Shown here in pieces: positions 52,704 to 64,000 of a stretch of 64,000 nt of DNA. The notes below the pieces were generated by a model, which worked only from the letters and a program-made list of their open reading frames with translations, ran no database searches and was not told the DNA's origin. Made by a program: the position numbers and the translations under genes. How positions within the stretch are numbered: position 1 is the first letter of the stretch; the number at the start of each line of letters is the position of its first letter. The stretch is from Acrasis kona (lineage: Eukaryota; Heterolobosea; Eutetramitea; Acrasida; Acrasidae), in NCBI GenBank assembly GCA_026419775.2, contig JAOPGA020000506.1, positions 1-64,000 on the forward strand. The letters are read 5' to 3'.

Positions 52704-53190
52704 ATGTCCAACACCACTTTACAGTCAGGGAGGTTGAGCAATGGTACAGGTCCAGGATATGGATTAATTGTATTTGCATGTACCTTAGTAATAGGAATAA
52801 TACTTATCGCTCTTGGGTTATTTCGTCCAAAAAAGAAGCAGAAAAATGTATGATTTAATCAGCCCGTTACTTGACAATTTACCTCAGATTTCTAATATGC
52901 CTTGGAGTGTTTATTCCAACAATAACAATAATATTATTTGCCGCTTCTCCAAAATACTCTTTGACCGTATCATCTGCAGACCTTCAACAAACAAAAGTAA
53001 TGATTTATACCACAACTATAAATGTGACATTACAAACACTAGACTGATTCTACAGTTTTTTACTAGAATATTCTTAATCATTTTTCTTATGGTGTGCCTG
53101 GTTATATGTGTTGTTGCATTTTTACACACGATAATGTTTTTGCAAGTAAGCGGCAAGCCTCTGCAAGTGTTCAAAGAGAAGCAGGATTGA
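52704..53190 (+). CDS. Two-TM hypothetical membrane protein (exon 2 frame uncertain)
   Basis: Exon 1 52704..52847 encodes a Ser/Thr/Asn-rich N-tail with two N-glycosylation-like sites (NTT, NGT), one TM helix (YGLIVFACTLVIGIILIALG) and a basic stop (RPKKKQKN). A 40-nt intron (GTATGA...CAG, 52848..52887) leads in phase 0 to 52888..53190. That exon has a second long TM segment (LIIFLMVCLVICVVAFLHTI) and TGA at 53188-53190, 148 residues in all. However, a different frame of exon 2 (52889-53045) reads as FLICLGVFIPTITIILF followed by a beta-like SLTVSSADLQQTKVMIYTTT, which looks at least as protein-like. The model may therefore be wrong or the sequence may hold an indel in the A-rich end of exon 1. 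No family recognised. Confidence 0.45.
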
Positions 53191-53287
53191 TGTTCAAACA
53201 ACTATAAATTTTTGTAAATAAAATGACGTTCATTCAACCAATCTTTTGACTGCTTCAATTAAACATTTGAAAAATTCAAAAACAAAC

Positions 53288-54438
53288 ATGTCTGAAGCTG
53301 TCCCAGACGAGTACTCCAACGAGAGTCCCCAAGACGAGAAACGCAAGATATCACCACGCAAGAAGCTGGTTCTCAAAGCAAAGGAGGAACAGGAACAACA
53401 AGAACAACAGCAAGTTGAGGAGGGAACCGACGGTCTTGGGACAGTAAATGAGAGCTATGAGACTTCTAACGGGATATATAACAACTATGCAGCCCCGAAC
53501 GAATTATACAACAACTGGAGGGTAGAACACGTTAACGAAGTGCTGTTTCCAAATGGGTCGCCGTCGGATGTTTATTCATACGTTAGATATCAAACAAGAA
53601 CAAACTCTGACCCACTACAATGCAATGACGTTTGCTACAGTCAAAATGTCGCCAACTCCAATGGTTGCGTCAATAATGTCTACAGTTCGCTCAAGTATGA
53701 AATCCATCAGGAAGTTACCATGCGCTATTATAACCTCTGTGACCAAACAAAACGCATGTCGTACCCACCCTGTCTGAGTATGAGGATATTGGTAATGTCC
53801 GCTGATTCTGATCAAGAGCTCAAAAAATGCGACACCTCTTTGAAAGGTAAGATTGACTGCACTCTCATTCCTTCAGAAGAATACAAAAACGCAGCCGCCT
53901 CTGATGTAGTACCAGAGTTTGTTACTTACATGTCGACACAAAAAATTCAGTTTGCAAAAGGTGCTAGAGACCAAAAAGCTTATTTTCAGATAAGGTAACC
54001 ACTATGTTGCTCATGTGTTTGAAATTTCCATTGAATAGTTATTTTGATGCAAGAGACATTACTTCCTCCACTCCCATCATGATTGTCAGGTCGCCCCAAT
54101 TCTCGGTGTGGAGCAGACACACACGGAACAGTTCAAAGAAGTCGAACAAAACCAGTTTAAAGAGAGAAAGTAGCAGCACTCCAGAAGAATTGAGAGAAGA
54201 CGAAATATCAATGCCACCAACAAAAGTTCATAGGACATCTAATACGCTCGCACAACAACAATCGACGAGCGATAGCCAAGCGCAGGTTGAGGCAGCTAGT
54301 GTACAGTTGTCACAATATACTGGTCAGCTTCATAGTCTATTGACTTATCTCTCTGATAAACAAAAAATGGATAATGAGGAGAGGAGGCAAGCCTTCACTT
54401 TAGCATTTCAACATTTATGTAGTGCCAAAAACCAGTAG
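53288..54438 (+). CDS. Possible Ig-fold (p53/Runt-like) DNA-binding protein, 368 residues
   Basis: Exon 1 53288..53994 and exon 2 54039..54438 join across a 44-nt GTAACC...TAG intron (phase 2), restoring FQI+S+YFDARDITSS. Residues 1-60 are acidic, then basic and Gln-rich. The centre (about 140-275) alternates beta-strands with LSMRILVMSADSD, GKIDCTLIPSEE, IQFAKGARDQKAYFQIS and TPIMIVRSPQFSVWSRH. The pattern of a core strand followed by PIMIVRSPQFSVWSR and a Ser/Lys-rich basic stretch is reminiscent of the C-terminal edge of p53/Runt/Rel-type DNA-binding domains. This is only a pattern impression. The tail (about 310-368) has a Gln-rich helix that could oligomerise. Nuclear function is inferred from composition. 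Confidence 0.6.
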
Positions 54439-54518
54439 ACATGTAGAAAATAACGTTTTCCAGTTTGTGCTCTTGAAAGAAGATTACGATTGGTGTTGTT
54501 AAATAAATAATTTATTCT

Positions 54519-55242
54519 TCACGCATATCCCTGTTCATCTTTCATTTGTTTTCTATAATCATCCCTTTCTTTGACATAAGATTTTCTATCATAGTCCATT
54601 AATCTTTCGTCGTCCTCATGAGTGTACTTGTACTCTCCTGGATAAACTTCTTTCATTCTGCAATGTAAATTGATTCTGAAAAAATTTAAAAGCACTTACA
54701 CCCTGCGAAGGTTTCTTCCATAAGGTGTTGTATATGTAGAAAACCTTTCTAAATGTTTAGTGTCGCGATGGCTTCTATAGGTCCACATAGTTGCATAAAA
54801 TGCACCCAACGCAGCAACGTTTGAAAAGAATCTACCCCAAGGGTGTTGAAAGTTGTGTCGTCTAAATGCGACAACGTTGCTCGCAAAAATTTTCATAAAG
54901 GGACTTCGATAGGTGGGCTCAAAAGGATAGACCAGCATTTTGGCAATATAGCCACCGATCAAGCCTATAACAATGCCGCCTTGCTTCCACTTGACATAAT
55001 CGTATAATAAGGATCTTCGCTCTGAAAGGGGCGAAACTCCAGATTTCAAATATTTGCTTTCGAGATTCCATATATCCATACTTTTCTTCCACAAATCGGT
55101 CTGTGAGTTGTTTGGGCTCCTAAATCGCCTTGCACTAATTGATCATTAGTTGCGTTTATAAAGTACAAAGTTACTAATCAGATGCATCTAAAGGAGTGTA
55201 TTCGAAATAGTCATAGGTTCCAATCTCTTCATCGTAGGACAT
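54519..55242 (-). CDS. Two-TM protein, probably organellar membrane, 213 or 219 residues
   Basis: Exon 1 55242..55175, exon 2 55134..54700, and exon 3 from 54657 (or 54675) to the stop at 54519. Intron 1 is 40 nt. Intron 2 starts with a perfect GTAAGT at 54699 and has two in-frame acceptors, giving a 24-nt or a 42-nt intron that differ by six residues. The N-terminus is acidic and Tyr-rich (MSYDEEIGTYDYFEY). Two TM helices lie near residues 75-95 (GIVIGLIGGYIAKMLVYPF) and 130-150 (NVAALGAFYATMWTY), and the C-terminal 60 residues are highly charged. Layout and size suit a supernumerary subunit of a mitochondrial respiratory complex, but there is no presequence and no family is recognised. It is divergent from midasin, with 111 bp between starts. 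Confidence 0.65.
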
Positions 55243-55353
55243 TATCCCTTGTAATTTTGTATTTGATCCGATTCAAATATGCTGTTGTAATTTAGCCTTC
55301 AACTTGGTTGTGTTGAAGTTCAATATTTAACACAATTAAAGTCAGCATCAAAC

Positions 55354-58300
55354 ATGGATAGAGAAGTCTATCAGGAGATATTCGTCTCTTTGACAAGAGA
55401 GTTTCCTGATTTGATAAACAACAAGCAGTTCTCCGCTTTACAGAAGAAAACTTCAGATGCAAAGGTTAGGGTTTCTCTTGTTAAAATCACTAACATTAAT
55501 TAGACAGTGTTAGATACATATTTTGTTAATAGTATATATTCTTTCCTCTCTGGATTATTTATAGATGCTAATTACACATACCCATTCACAAGATTGTGTA
55601 ATCATCTCCTTCCAGTTATCGTATCGACAGCCATTCAAGAATCAAAAACATCACAAAAGGCACATGATGATCTTACCATAGCCATGAGTAAGATTCTCCC
55701 CCTCCATGCCCAGTACCAAACCTCCCTAATCGACCACTTGAACAATCTCAAACCTGTTTTTGTGGATCGCATCTTAACCCAAAAGGACGAGCAACGCACT
55801 ATAGAGTTTTCACAGACCGCCTACAGGCTGTTGGCACATGCGCGTGAGGAATTTTCAAGCATGTGGAATTGGTCCCCATTCTTCGAGTTAACCAAGCACA
55901 ACAATGAACAAGTGAGATGGTACTCAAAATCATGTCTAGCACTTTTGTTGAAACACGAGAGACACATTGATGAGTTCCTAGATCCAAGTGTGAGAGATCA
56001 AGACAAACACGACAAGTTATCGAAACTAGTACAGTTTTCACAAGATGGTGATTTGGAGAAACATTTGGTCGTACGTTCAAATGAAGCAAGCCAACACACA
56101 ACAAAGACATTTACTCCAAACGCCTCAAACATGGTCAATGTTTGTGGAGTGTGGTTACACAAACATTATACCCCATCCCCTCAAAACGAATCCAAACTCG
56201 TCATGACGGAAACCACTCAACAAAACATTCGCTCCTTGGCATTCGCCATTTCACAAAACAAACCAGTCATACTAGAAGGTATTACAGGATCCGGAAAAAC
56301 TGCCCTCGTAGAAGAATTGGCAAGATTGACCCATCACGATTCCCAATTAATCAAAGTCAACTTGGACGAGTCGTTCGACAGCAAGGATCTATTAGGTACC
56401 TACGTATGCACGGACGTGCCCGGAGAGTTCCGCTGGCAACCAGGTGCCCTCACCAAAGCAGTAGCAGATGGAAGATGGATTTTAATCGAAGACATTGATT
56501 TGGCACCATTCGACATTATCAGCGCTTTGATACCATTGGTGGAGAGCAACACATTATTCATACCCAGCAGAGATCAAGTCATCCATGCAGCAACTGGATT
56601 CCATTTATTCGCAACACAAAGCCTAGTCGAAGGACCCTCTGGAGCAGCACAACGTCAACGCTCATTACCCATGAGCAACTTATGGACTCGAGTCATGATC
56701 GATAAATTACCCACCGTCGAAATCGAACAATTATTGTTGGAGAAATTCGGCGGCAAAGTGAAACAATTAGTTCCCAAATTCATCCAAACATTCGAAGCGC
56801 TCAGAACAGGTTCGTTTGATTTACAACATCAAGTCACAAGCAGCACCAACAGCGACGAACTAACCGTTGGACAAGCCCTCGCTCAACTGCGTCACTATGG
56901 TCGTTTATTCTCTCTTCGTGATTTACTCAAATGGTGCGAACGCGTCAACAGATTATACAGCGAACAACTAGCACACGACAATTATGTTCAATCGAGTTTG
57001 AAGCATAACATTTTCAGAGAAGCCGTCGATGTATTTTGCGGTATGATCACCAAAAGAACCATTTATGAATCAGTGGTCAAGTTGTTAGCATTGGTGTGGG
57101 AGATTCACGACGTGGATCAGTTCCTAGTCGATAAGCCAATACTACAAAATAACGAAAAGAGCGGCGTGGTGAGCGTTGGTCGTATTTCGTTACCAAGAGA
57201 TCAAAAAGTACTATCCGAACAATTAGCTTCTGCTCAAACCCAACGACCATTCGCTCACACCAAACTTAGTTTGCGCTTATTAGAGAGAATCGCTGCTTGT
57301 GTGACCATGGTAGAACCATTGCTATTAACTGGTGAAACAGGTACCGGTAAAACTTCGGTCGTGCAATACTTGGCGAACATGATGGGTCGCAAATTAGTCG
57401 TTCACAATTTGAATCAACAAACAGATGCTGCAGATTTCATCGGTGGTTTCAAACCAGTGGATCTGAAAATATTGGCAACCGGCGTGCTCACCAATTTTGA
57501 AAAGTTATTTGGCGTTACGTTCAGCGTCAAAGAGAACGGTCAGCTCGTGGATAAGGTCAGAGAACATTACCGAGTGAGAAACTGGTCAGGTATGATCATT
57601 TTGTTCAACAAAGTGATTGTGAAAGCTGAACAAAAATTATCGACCGATCGCGCCGAAGATGCCCCAGTAGATCGTAAAGTCAATTCAAACAAGAAACGCA
57701 CCAGTAATGGCGACCAACCATCTGGTAAACGTTCAAAGCAATCCGCATCGCCACAACAAGCAGAACGGTTCGCAACATTGAAATCATATTGGAGTAAATT
57801 CAAAGAAAGTGTCGAACGGTTCAATCATCAAGCCAATTTGGTCCAAAATAGTTTTGCATTTAGCTTTGTCGAAGGTACGCTCGTAAAAGCTCTTAGAGAG
57901 GGTCACTGGGTTCTATTGGACGAAATCAATTTGGCCAGCACAGAAACATTAGAGCGTTTGAGTGGTTTATTAGAGGGCGAGACGGGTACGTTGTCGCTCA
58001 CCGAAAAGGGAGAGACCGAATCCGTAAAGAGACATCCTAACTTTAGATTATTCGCTGCTATGAATCCACCTACGGACGTAGGTAAGAAGAACTTGCCACC
58101 AGCTCTTCGAAACAGATTTACTGAATTTTATGTTGAAGAATTAACGGACCGAGATGATTTGAAGATTGTCGTGAAGCAATATCTAAAAAAGCGCATACCG
58201 GGAGACAGTGCACCAGTGGATATCATTGTTGATTTTTACCTACAGGCAAGAAAAGAAGCCCAGGTGAATCTAACGGATGGTGCCAATATGAAACCACATT

Positions 58301-61300
58301 ATAGTTTACGTACACTAGCTCGTTCGCTAGAATACGTGACCTTGGTGTTAACTGATTATGGATTAGATCGTTCTCTATACGAAGGATTCTGTATGGGATT
58401 CTTAACTCAATTATCAAGAGAGTGTTATCCGCTCATGGAAAATCTAATCAAGAAGAGTTTCTTGAAACCATCCGTGTTGAAGAACGAGTCGTATTTGACA
58501 AACAAACCAAAACAACCTGGACCTGATTACGTCAATTTCGAACATTTCTGGTTAAAGTCATCTAATTATCAATATCCAAAAGATAGCACCAGTCGATTCA
58601 TCACCACCAAATCTGTAAATGACCATTTGAAGAATTTAGCAAGAATCATCAAGATTGGTAAATATCCAGTTTTGTTACAGGGACCCACCTCCAGCGGTAA
58701 AACTTCCATGGTATCTCATTTGGCAAGAATCACGAATCACCGATTCGTGAGAATTAACAATCACGAAAGTACCGATTTACAAGAATACTTTGGAAGTTAT
58801 GTCACCACACCAGATGGTCGGTTGGTATTCCAAGAGGGTATATTGGTCGAAGCCGTTCGTAATGGTTATTGGATCGTACTGGACGAACTCAATTTGGCAC
58901 CCAGCGAAATTCTAGAAGCATTGAATCGTTTGTTGGACGACAATAGAGAATTGTTCATAGCAGAGACACAAGAGGTCGTCAAACCACATCCAGAATTCCA
59001 ATTGTTCGCCACTCAGAATCCACCTGGTCTTTACGGAGGTCGTAAAGTATTATCAAGAGCGTTCCGTAATCGTTTTGCAGAACTACACGTTGATGACATT
59101 CCACAAGACGAGTTGATACAAATTCTACAACAAAGATGCGAAGTGAGCGGTAAATTAGCTGGTAAATTCGTACAAGTCATGCGCAATTTACAACGAATTC
59201 GTCAATCCACTAAAATCTTTGCTGGCAAAGGAGGTTTCGTCACTCCACGTGATTTGTTCAAGTGGGCATCTCGTGTACATGCCAACAAGATGATCAACGA
59301 AAGTGACGATTTGTACGTGATCAATTTGGAAACTGCAAGAGAAGGTTTCATGTTGTTAGGAGAGAGATTGAGAAGACAAGAAGAAAAGAACTTTGTTGCG
59401 GATTGTCTATGTGAAATGTTCAAATGTAAATCTTTGGATTTGGATGCATTATATGATCGCGACCATTTACATTACACTCGTACTCTAAATGTCGAACAAT
59501 CAAAAGGAATGGTGTGGACTCGCACCATGAAGCGTATCGTGACATTAACTGGTAAATGTATCGATAACATGGAACCCATTCTATTGGTAGGAGAAACTGG
59601 ATGCGGAAAGACCACCGTTTGTCAATTATACAGTCAAATCATGAACACAAGGTTGCACATTCTCAATTGTCACCAACACACCGAAACAAGTGACTTTTTG
59701 GGAAGTTTGAGACCTGTTAGAAATAGAGAACAATTGTTGATGAAGATTAAAGATTTGATGAATCAATTCGTGAGAGTTTATAATGCACATGAACAAGATG
59801 AAATGACTGATGATTTGGTCATACAACACGGAGATGATGCATTGGGTGCCAACATGGCCACATTCGAATCCATTTGTAAACCAATGCTGAGCGAAAACCA
59901 AACACATACCAATCGTCAAGTTCATCTATTGAACACCTTATTAGAATTACGCGTCATTTATGGCGAATGGAAATCATTGTTCATGTGGTACGATGGTCCA
60001 TTGGTCAAGTGCATGAAACAAGGTGATTTGTTCCTTATCGACGAAATCTCGCTCGCTGAAGATGCCGTCCTCGAGCGTTTGAATTCAGTGTTGGAAACTG
60101 ATCGTACGTTAGTGTTAGCAGAAAAGGGATCCGATACCATCGAAGAAATCACTGCCAAGGATAGCTTTAGAGTATTTGCGACCATGAACCCTGGTGGTGA
60201 TTTTGGTAAACGTGAATTGTCACCTGCACTTCGCAGTCGTTTCACAGAAGTATACGTTCCAAGTTTATCCGTAAGAGAAGATTTGGCGCTCATCATTCAA
60301 GATCGATTGCATGAGTCGTTCCATTCATTTGTTGAATTGATGATTGGATTCGTTGAATTTTATTCGAATCAACGTCGATCCAAACGTAATTTGAGCGTTC
60401 GTGATGTAATTGCATGGGTCGATTTCATGAATAAATCAATCAACAACAGCGGAAAGATTGATCCGTTCGATTGTTACGTACACGGAGCAGAATGTGTCAT
60501 CTTGGAAGGTGTTGGCATAGGCACAGACACAAGCGATAAGAGCAGAAGTGATTTGCGCGATGATTGTTTGGAATTCTTATCCAATCAACGACCATTAGTT
60601 CACACCGACACTGTTCCATCGTTATCAGCAATGGATCAAATCACAGGTGAATTGTTCGGAGTTCATCCTTTCTATATCCAAAAGGGTCAACACCCCACAG
60701 GTGGCCCTGATGAAAAATACACGTTATCGGCACCAACAACTGGTCGTAACGTTGAAAAAATCTTACGTGCCATGCAACTCTCCAAACCATTATTGATGGA
60801 GGGATCTCCTGGTGTAGGAAAGACGTCTTTGGTAACTGCGTTAGCCAGAGCAAGTCATCATAATATCGTTCGTATCAATTTGAGCGAACAAACAGATATG
60901 ATGGATTTGTTGGGAACCGACTTACCAGTAGAGGGCGAACAAGGAGAAGGTGGTCGTTTTAGATGGAGCGATGGTATTTTCCTAAGAGCTCTTAAAAATG
61001 GTGATTGGGTGTTGCTAGACGAACTTAACTTGGCGTCGCAATCCGTACTAGAAGGTTTAAATTCGGTGCTGGATCATCGTGCTGAAATCTTCATACCTGA
61101 ACTCAATAGAACCTTCTCTTGTCCCAAATCGTTTAGAATCTTTGCATGTCAAAATCCATTACAACAAGGTGGTGGACGTAAGGGTCTACCCAAATCATTC
61201 TTGAATCGATTCACTCAAGTATACGTCGATGAATTACAGAGCGATGATTTGTTGTTTATAACAAAGAGCGTACACGGTAATCAATTACTAAATGACACCG

Positions 61301-64000
61301 TGTTACAAAACATGATTAAATTTAACGAAGCTATGCACAAGGAGAGCATGGTGCTCTATAAATTCGCTAGGAGAGGTTCCCCATGGGAATTCAATCTACG
61401 TGATGTATTTAGATGGTGCGAATTGGTCAATAAATATGCCGATGGCGATTCAACGACCATTGCTAGATTCGTCGATACCGTTTATATGCAACGCATGAGA
61501 ACAGCAGAGGATCGTAAATACGTCGCAGGGCTATACGAACGTATATTTGGTCACGCACTCGTCCTCAACCAACATCCATCCTACACAATCACCAACCACG
61601 CTGTTCAAGTGGGTCACGCCATATTGAACAGAAAACCAGCTGATTACAACCACCAACTTTCGTTATTGTTACATTCCACTCTCAATCCACTACAATCCAT
61701 TTTACATTGCGTAGATATGAACTACATGTGTATATTAAATGGACCGAGTGCAAGCGGAAAGACCTCATTGGTGAGATTAACGGCTCAACTATGTGGTAGA
61801 AAATTATATGAATTTGCAGTGAGCAGCAGTACCGATACAGTAGAGTTGTTGGGTGGATTCGAACAAGTCGATCCAAATCAACGATTGACCAGAATCTCAA
61901 GAATGATCAAGCAAAGATTGGATCAAGTCGCCACCGGCATCGTACTCACCAATAGACAAGATTCATCATCTCTATTGGAATCTACACAAGGTGCTTATCA
62001 ACAATGGTCGTTCATCAAGGCGTTGAGTCCAGAACATTCCGATCGAATCAATTTACTCAAAAAGTTATTATCATCCATTAGTGAATTAGAAAACAAAGTT
62101 AACCAAGATTCAAAATTGGAAAATGATCAAGAAATTGAATCCGAATTGAACGAGATTTATAATTTACAAACTCAAGGAGTAAAGGGTAGATTCGAATGGA
62201 ACGATGGTATATTGATAAGAGCACTCGAAAATGGAGATTGGATCCTAATCGACAATGTGAATTTCTGCAATCCGACAGTATTGGATCGTTTGAATTCATT
62301 ATTGGAACCCAATGGTGTGTTGGTCGTAAATGAACGTGGATTAAGCGACGGAGAGGTCAAGATCGTAAAGCCACATTCTAATTTCAGAATCTTCATGGCC
62401 ATGGATCCAAAGTATGGCGAAATATCACGTGCCATGAGAAACAGAGGAATAGAAATTCACATCATGCCCATTCCAATTCCTAGCCAAGACGCTCTTCATT
62501 TACTCGTCAGAGCAGGAAATGTACCAACCATGCAAGCAGCTCATCAACTCATGCAAGTCCATCAAACTGCATTACAGACTCCTTGGATCGCAAGTGCAGT
62601 TTCCAACGAAGAGGATAAACCAACCATTAGAGATTTGATCAGAGCTGGTCAATTAGTGAGCATGTTGGTCAGTCAAGGTCATTTATTAAAACAAGCGATA
62701 GAGAATGCAGTTGATTCGGTGTATATACTCAACAAGTGTGGGTTGACTCCGCTACAAAAGAAACAAGCCAAAGTAGTATTATTGGAATCCTTCACGAACG
62801 AATCACATTCGAACGAATTGTTCCCATCTACATATTCGCTTTCGAACGCTTTCAAAACGAACGAACCACTATTCAATAGCGTGGTGAGACATGGTGCCTA
62901 TGCTCATGATTACATCAAAATTAATTTGGCACATTACCTTAGTCAACTTAAACACATCAATCCAGAATGGCAATCCATACAAGCACAAGTAGAGCATCAG
63001 ACCATTGATTTGACTCGATTGGAATTTGGATTGGAATTCTTTGTCGAGACTAGTTCTAGACAAGATTATGGACTCCGTAAGGAATGGTTGAATCAGTTAG
63101 CAGAATTGGTCACTCCACAATTCCCAGAATTATACAAATTAATCAAAGCTTATTGTTCCGTATTGACCCAACGATGGACTCATTCGTCGACTGTGACCAT
63201 CTCACAAATGGTCCAAAAACACATTTCGACGGTTGTCAACCAATTGAGTTTGCGCGGTAATTTGATTTTGGAATTACTCAATTTCCAACCCATCGATTTA
63301 CGTCACAATGTTGAATTGCATCAGAAATTATTGTTATCACAATTGAATCACATTTTCACATTATCTTCGTTTGTGTTACAACGATTAGTCAGAAGCAATC
63401 ATGTAGAGAAGAACACTTATGATCGATTTGTAAAATTAAAATCGATCAACCACCAGAGCAGCGTGTTACAACAATCGTATTACTTCAGGGCCAACTTGAA
63501 GGAAAGAAGCGCAGCAGCTAATGATTTGATCGAAGTGTTCCACGTGATTTTGGAGTCCATCGAAAAATTGGACCAATTAGCATTTTGAGTAAAATTCCCA
63601 ACTCCTGACATTTTGTTCTTGTTACAAAAAACTTGTTCCAGAAGAGATCAATTGTTTAATTATTTGAATTCGATTACTGCCATCAATAGTGAATTCTTAA
63701 TTTATTGGACATGGTTGATCAAGTCGATTGATCAATTACATTCTCGAATCAAAGACGATCACTATCCAATCATGAGCAATGCCATTCAAATGATGGAAGA
63801 AAGAGCAAGTAAATTCTTCAATCGCATGGGAAGTAAGAACCATTTATGGAAGGTGGGCGGCAAACCCAAACCAAAACAACCTCGACCCGAATTAGATCAA
63901 TTACAATCTCAAATCAATGATTTCATCCAATTGAACAAAACAACTGGAAAACGCGATTTGAACCAAGTCATTCTGAAAGCATTATGTACCATCATGTACT
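55354..64000 (+). CDS. MDN1: Midasin (MDN1/Rea1), 5' two thirds; in-frame TGA at 63586; runs off the window
   Basis: Exon 1 55354..55464 (37 codons), a 39-nt intron (GTTAGG...TAG), then exon 2 from 55504. All six AAA+ modules of the dynein-like ring are present, with P-loops near residues 295 (GITGSGKTALV), 647 (GETGTGKTSVV), 1097 (GPTSSGKTSMV), 1400 (GETGCGKTTVC), 1803 (GSPGVGKTSLV) and 2117 (GPSASGKTSLV), most followed by clear Walker B motifs such as LLDEINLAS, VLDELNLAP and LIDEISLAE; AAA6 has LIDNVNFCN, where the catalytic Glu is Asn. The linker follows. Midasin pulls assembly factors (Ytm1, Rsa4) off pre-60S particles in the nucleolus. The frame is interrupted by TGA at 63586-63588 and stays open in the same frame for 137 further codons to the window edge, including a recognisable midasin segment (LWKVGGKPKPKQP). 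Confidence 0.95.

Noticed and set aside
55465-55472. TTAGGG-like string near the midasin intron
   Set aside because: A single occurrence at a splice donor, not a telomeric repeat.

Overview
The window is nuclear DNA of a compact, AT-rich protist genome. About 25 protein genes sit on both strands, using the standard stop codons and tiny spliceosomal introns, mostly 35 to 44 nt with GTA...AG ends. The mix points to a free-living discoban or amoeboid protist. A heterolobosean of the Naegleria/Acrasis kind is my best guess, as inference: a flagellar axoneme protein of the CFAP73/CCDC42 type, a Zn2Cys6 factor outside fungi, an M32 carboxypeptidase and an RNF213-type giant ATPase occur together. 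No tRNA, rRNA, CRISPR array or mobile element was recognised.

Layout. 1-12309: a partial mitochondrial-type protein, a coiled-coil/BRCT protein, a 2OG-Fe(II) dioxygenase and a 1423-residue unidentified scaffold-like protein. 12962-20522: RPN11 (proteasome lid deubiquitinase) tail to tail with a NUP205/NUP192-type nucleoporin, here rebuilt from four or five exons. 20698-27941: a nucleotide-sulfate (PAPS) type transporter, a short mitochondrial-type membrane protein, an unknown beta-rich protein, a CENP-C homologue with CENP-C motif and cupin, and a secreted M32 metallocarboxypeptidase. 28072-41472: one uninterrupted 13.4-kb reading frame for an RNF213/mysterin-like AAA+ protein with no visible RING. 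41479-50357: class I fructose-1,6-bisphosphatase, a two-TM SLATT-like protein, a Zn2Cys6 regulator, a PH-domain protein, a small membrane protein, an OSR1/SPAK-like kinase and CFAP73. 51105-64000: an unknown basic protein, ribosomal protein uL16, membrane proteins, a possible Ig-fold transcription factor, and the 5' two thirds of midasin (MDN1) with all six P-loops.

Most genes are housekeeping parts of separate machines: proteasome, nuclear pore, kinetochore, ribosome and its assembly, gluconeogenesis, cilium. There are no operons. Many pairs are divergent with intergenic gaps of about 10 to 650 bp, suggesting shared promoters. The oddest observations are three breaks in otherwise convincing genes (a UAAUG stop/start overlap in the nucleoporin, a one-base shift in the PH-domain gene, an in-frame TGA in midasin), two or three candidate 24-nt introns, a kinase with altered DFG and activation-loop residues, and the RING-less RNF213 relative. 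Several of these could be assembly errors and need reads or RNA.
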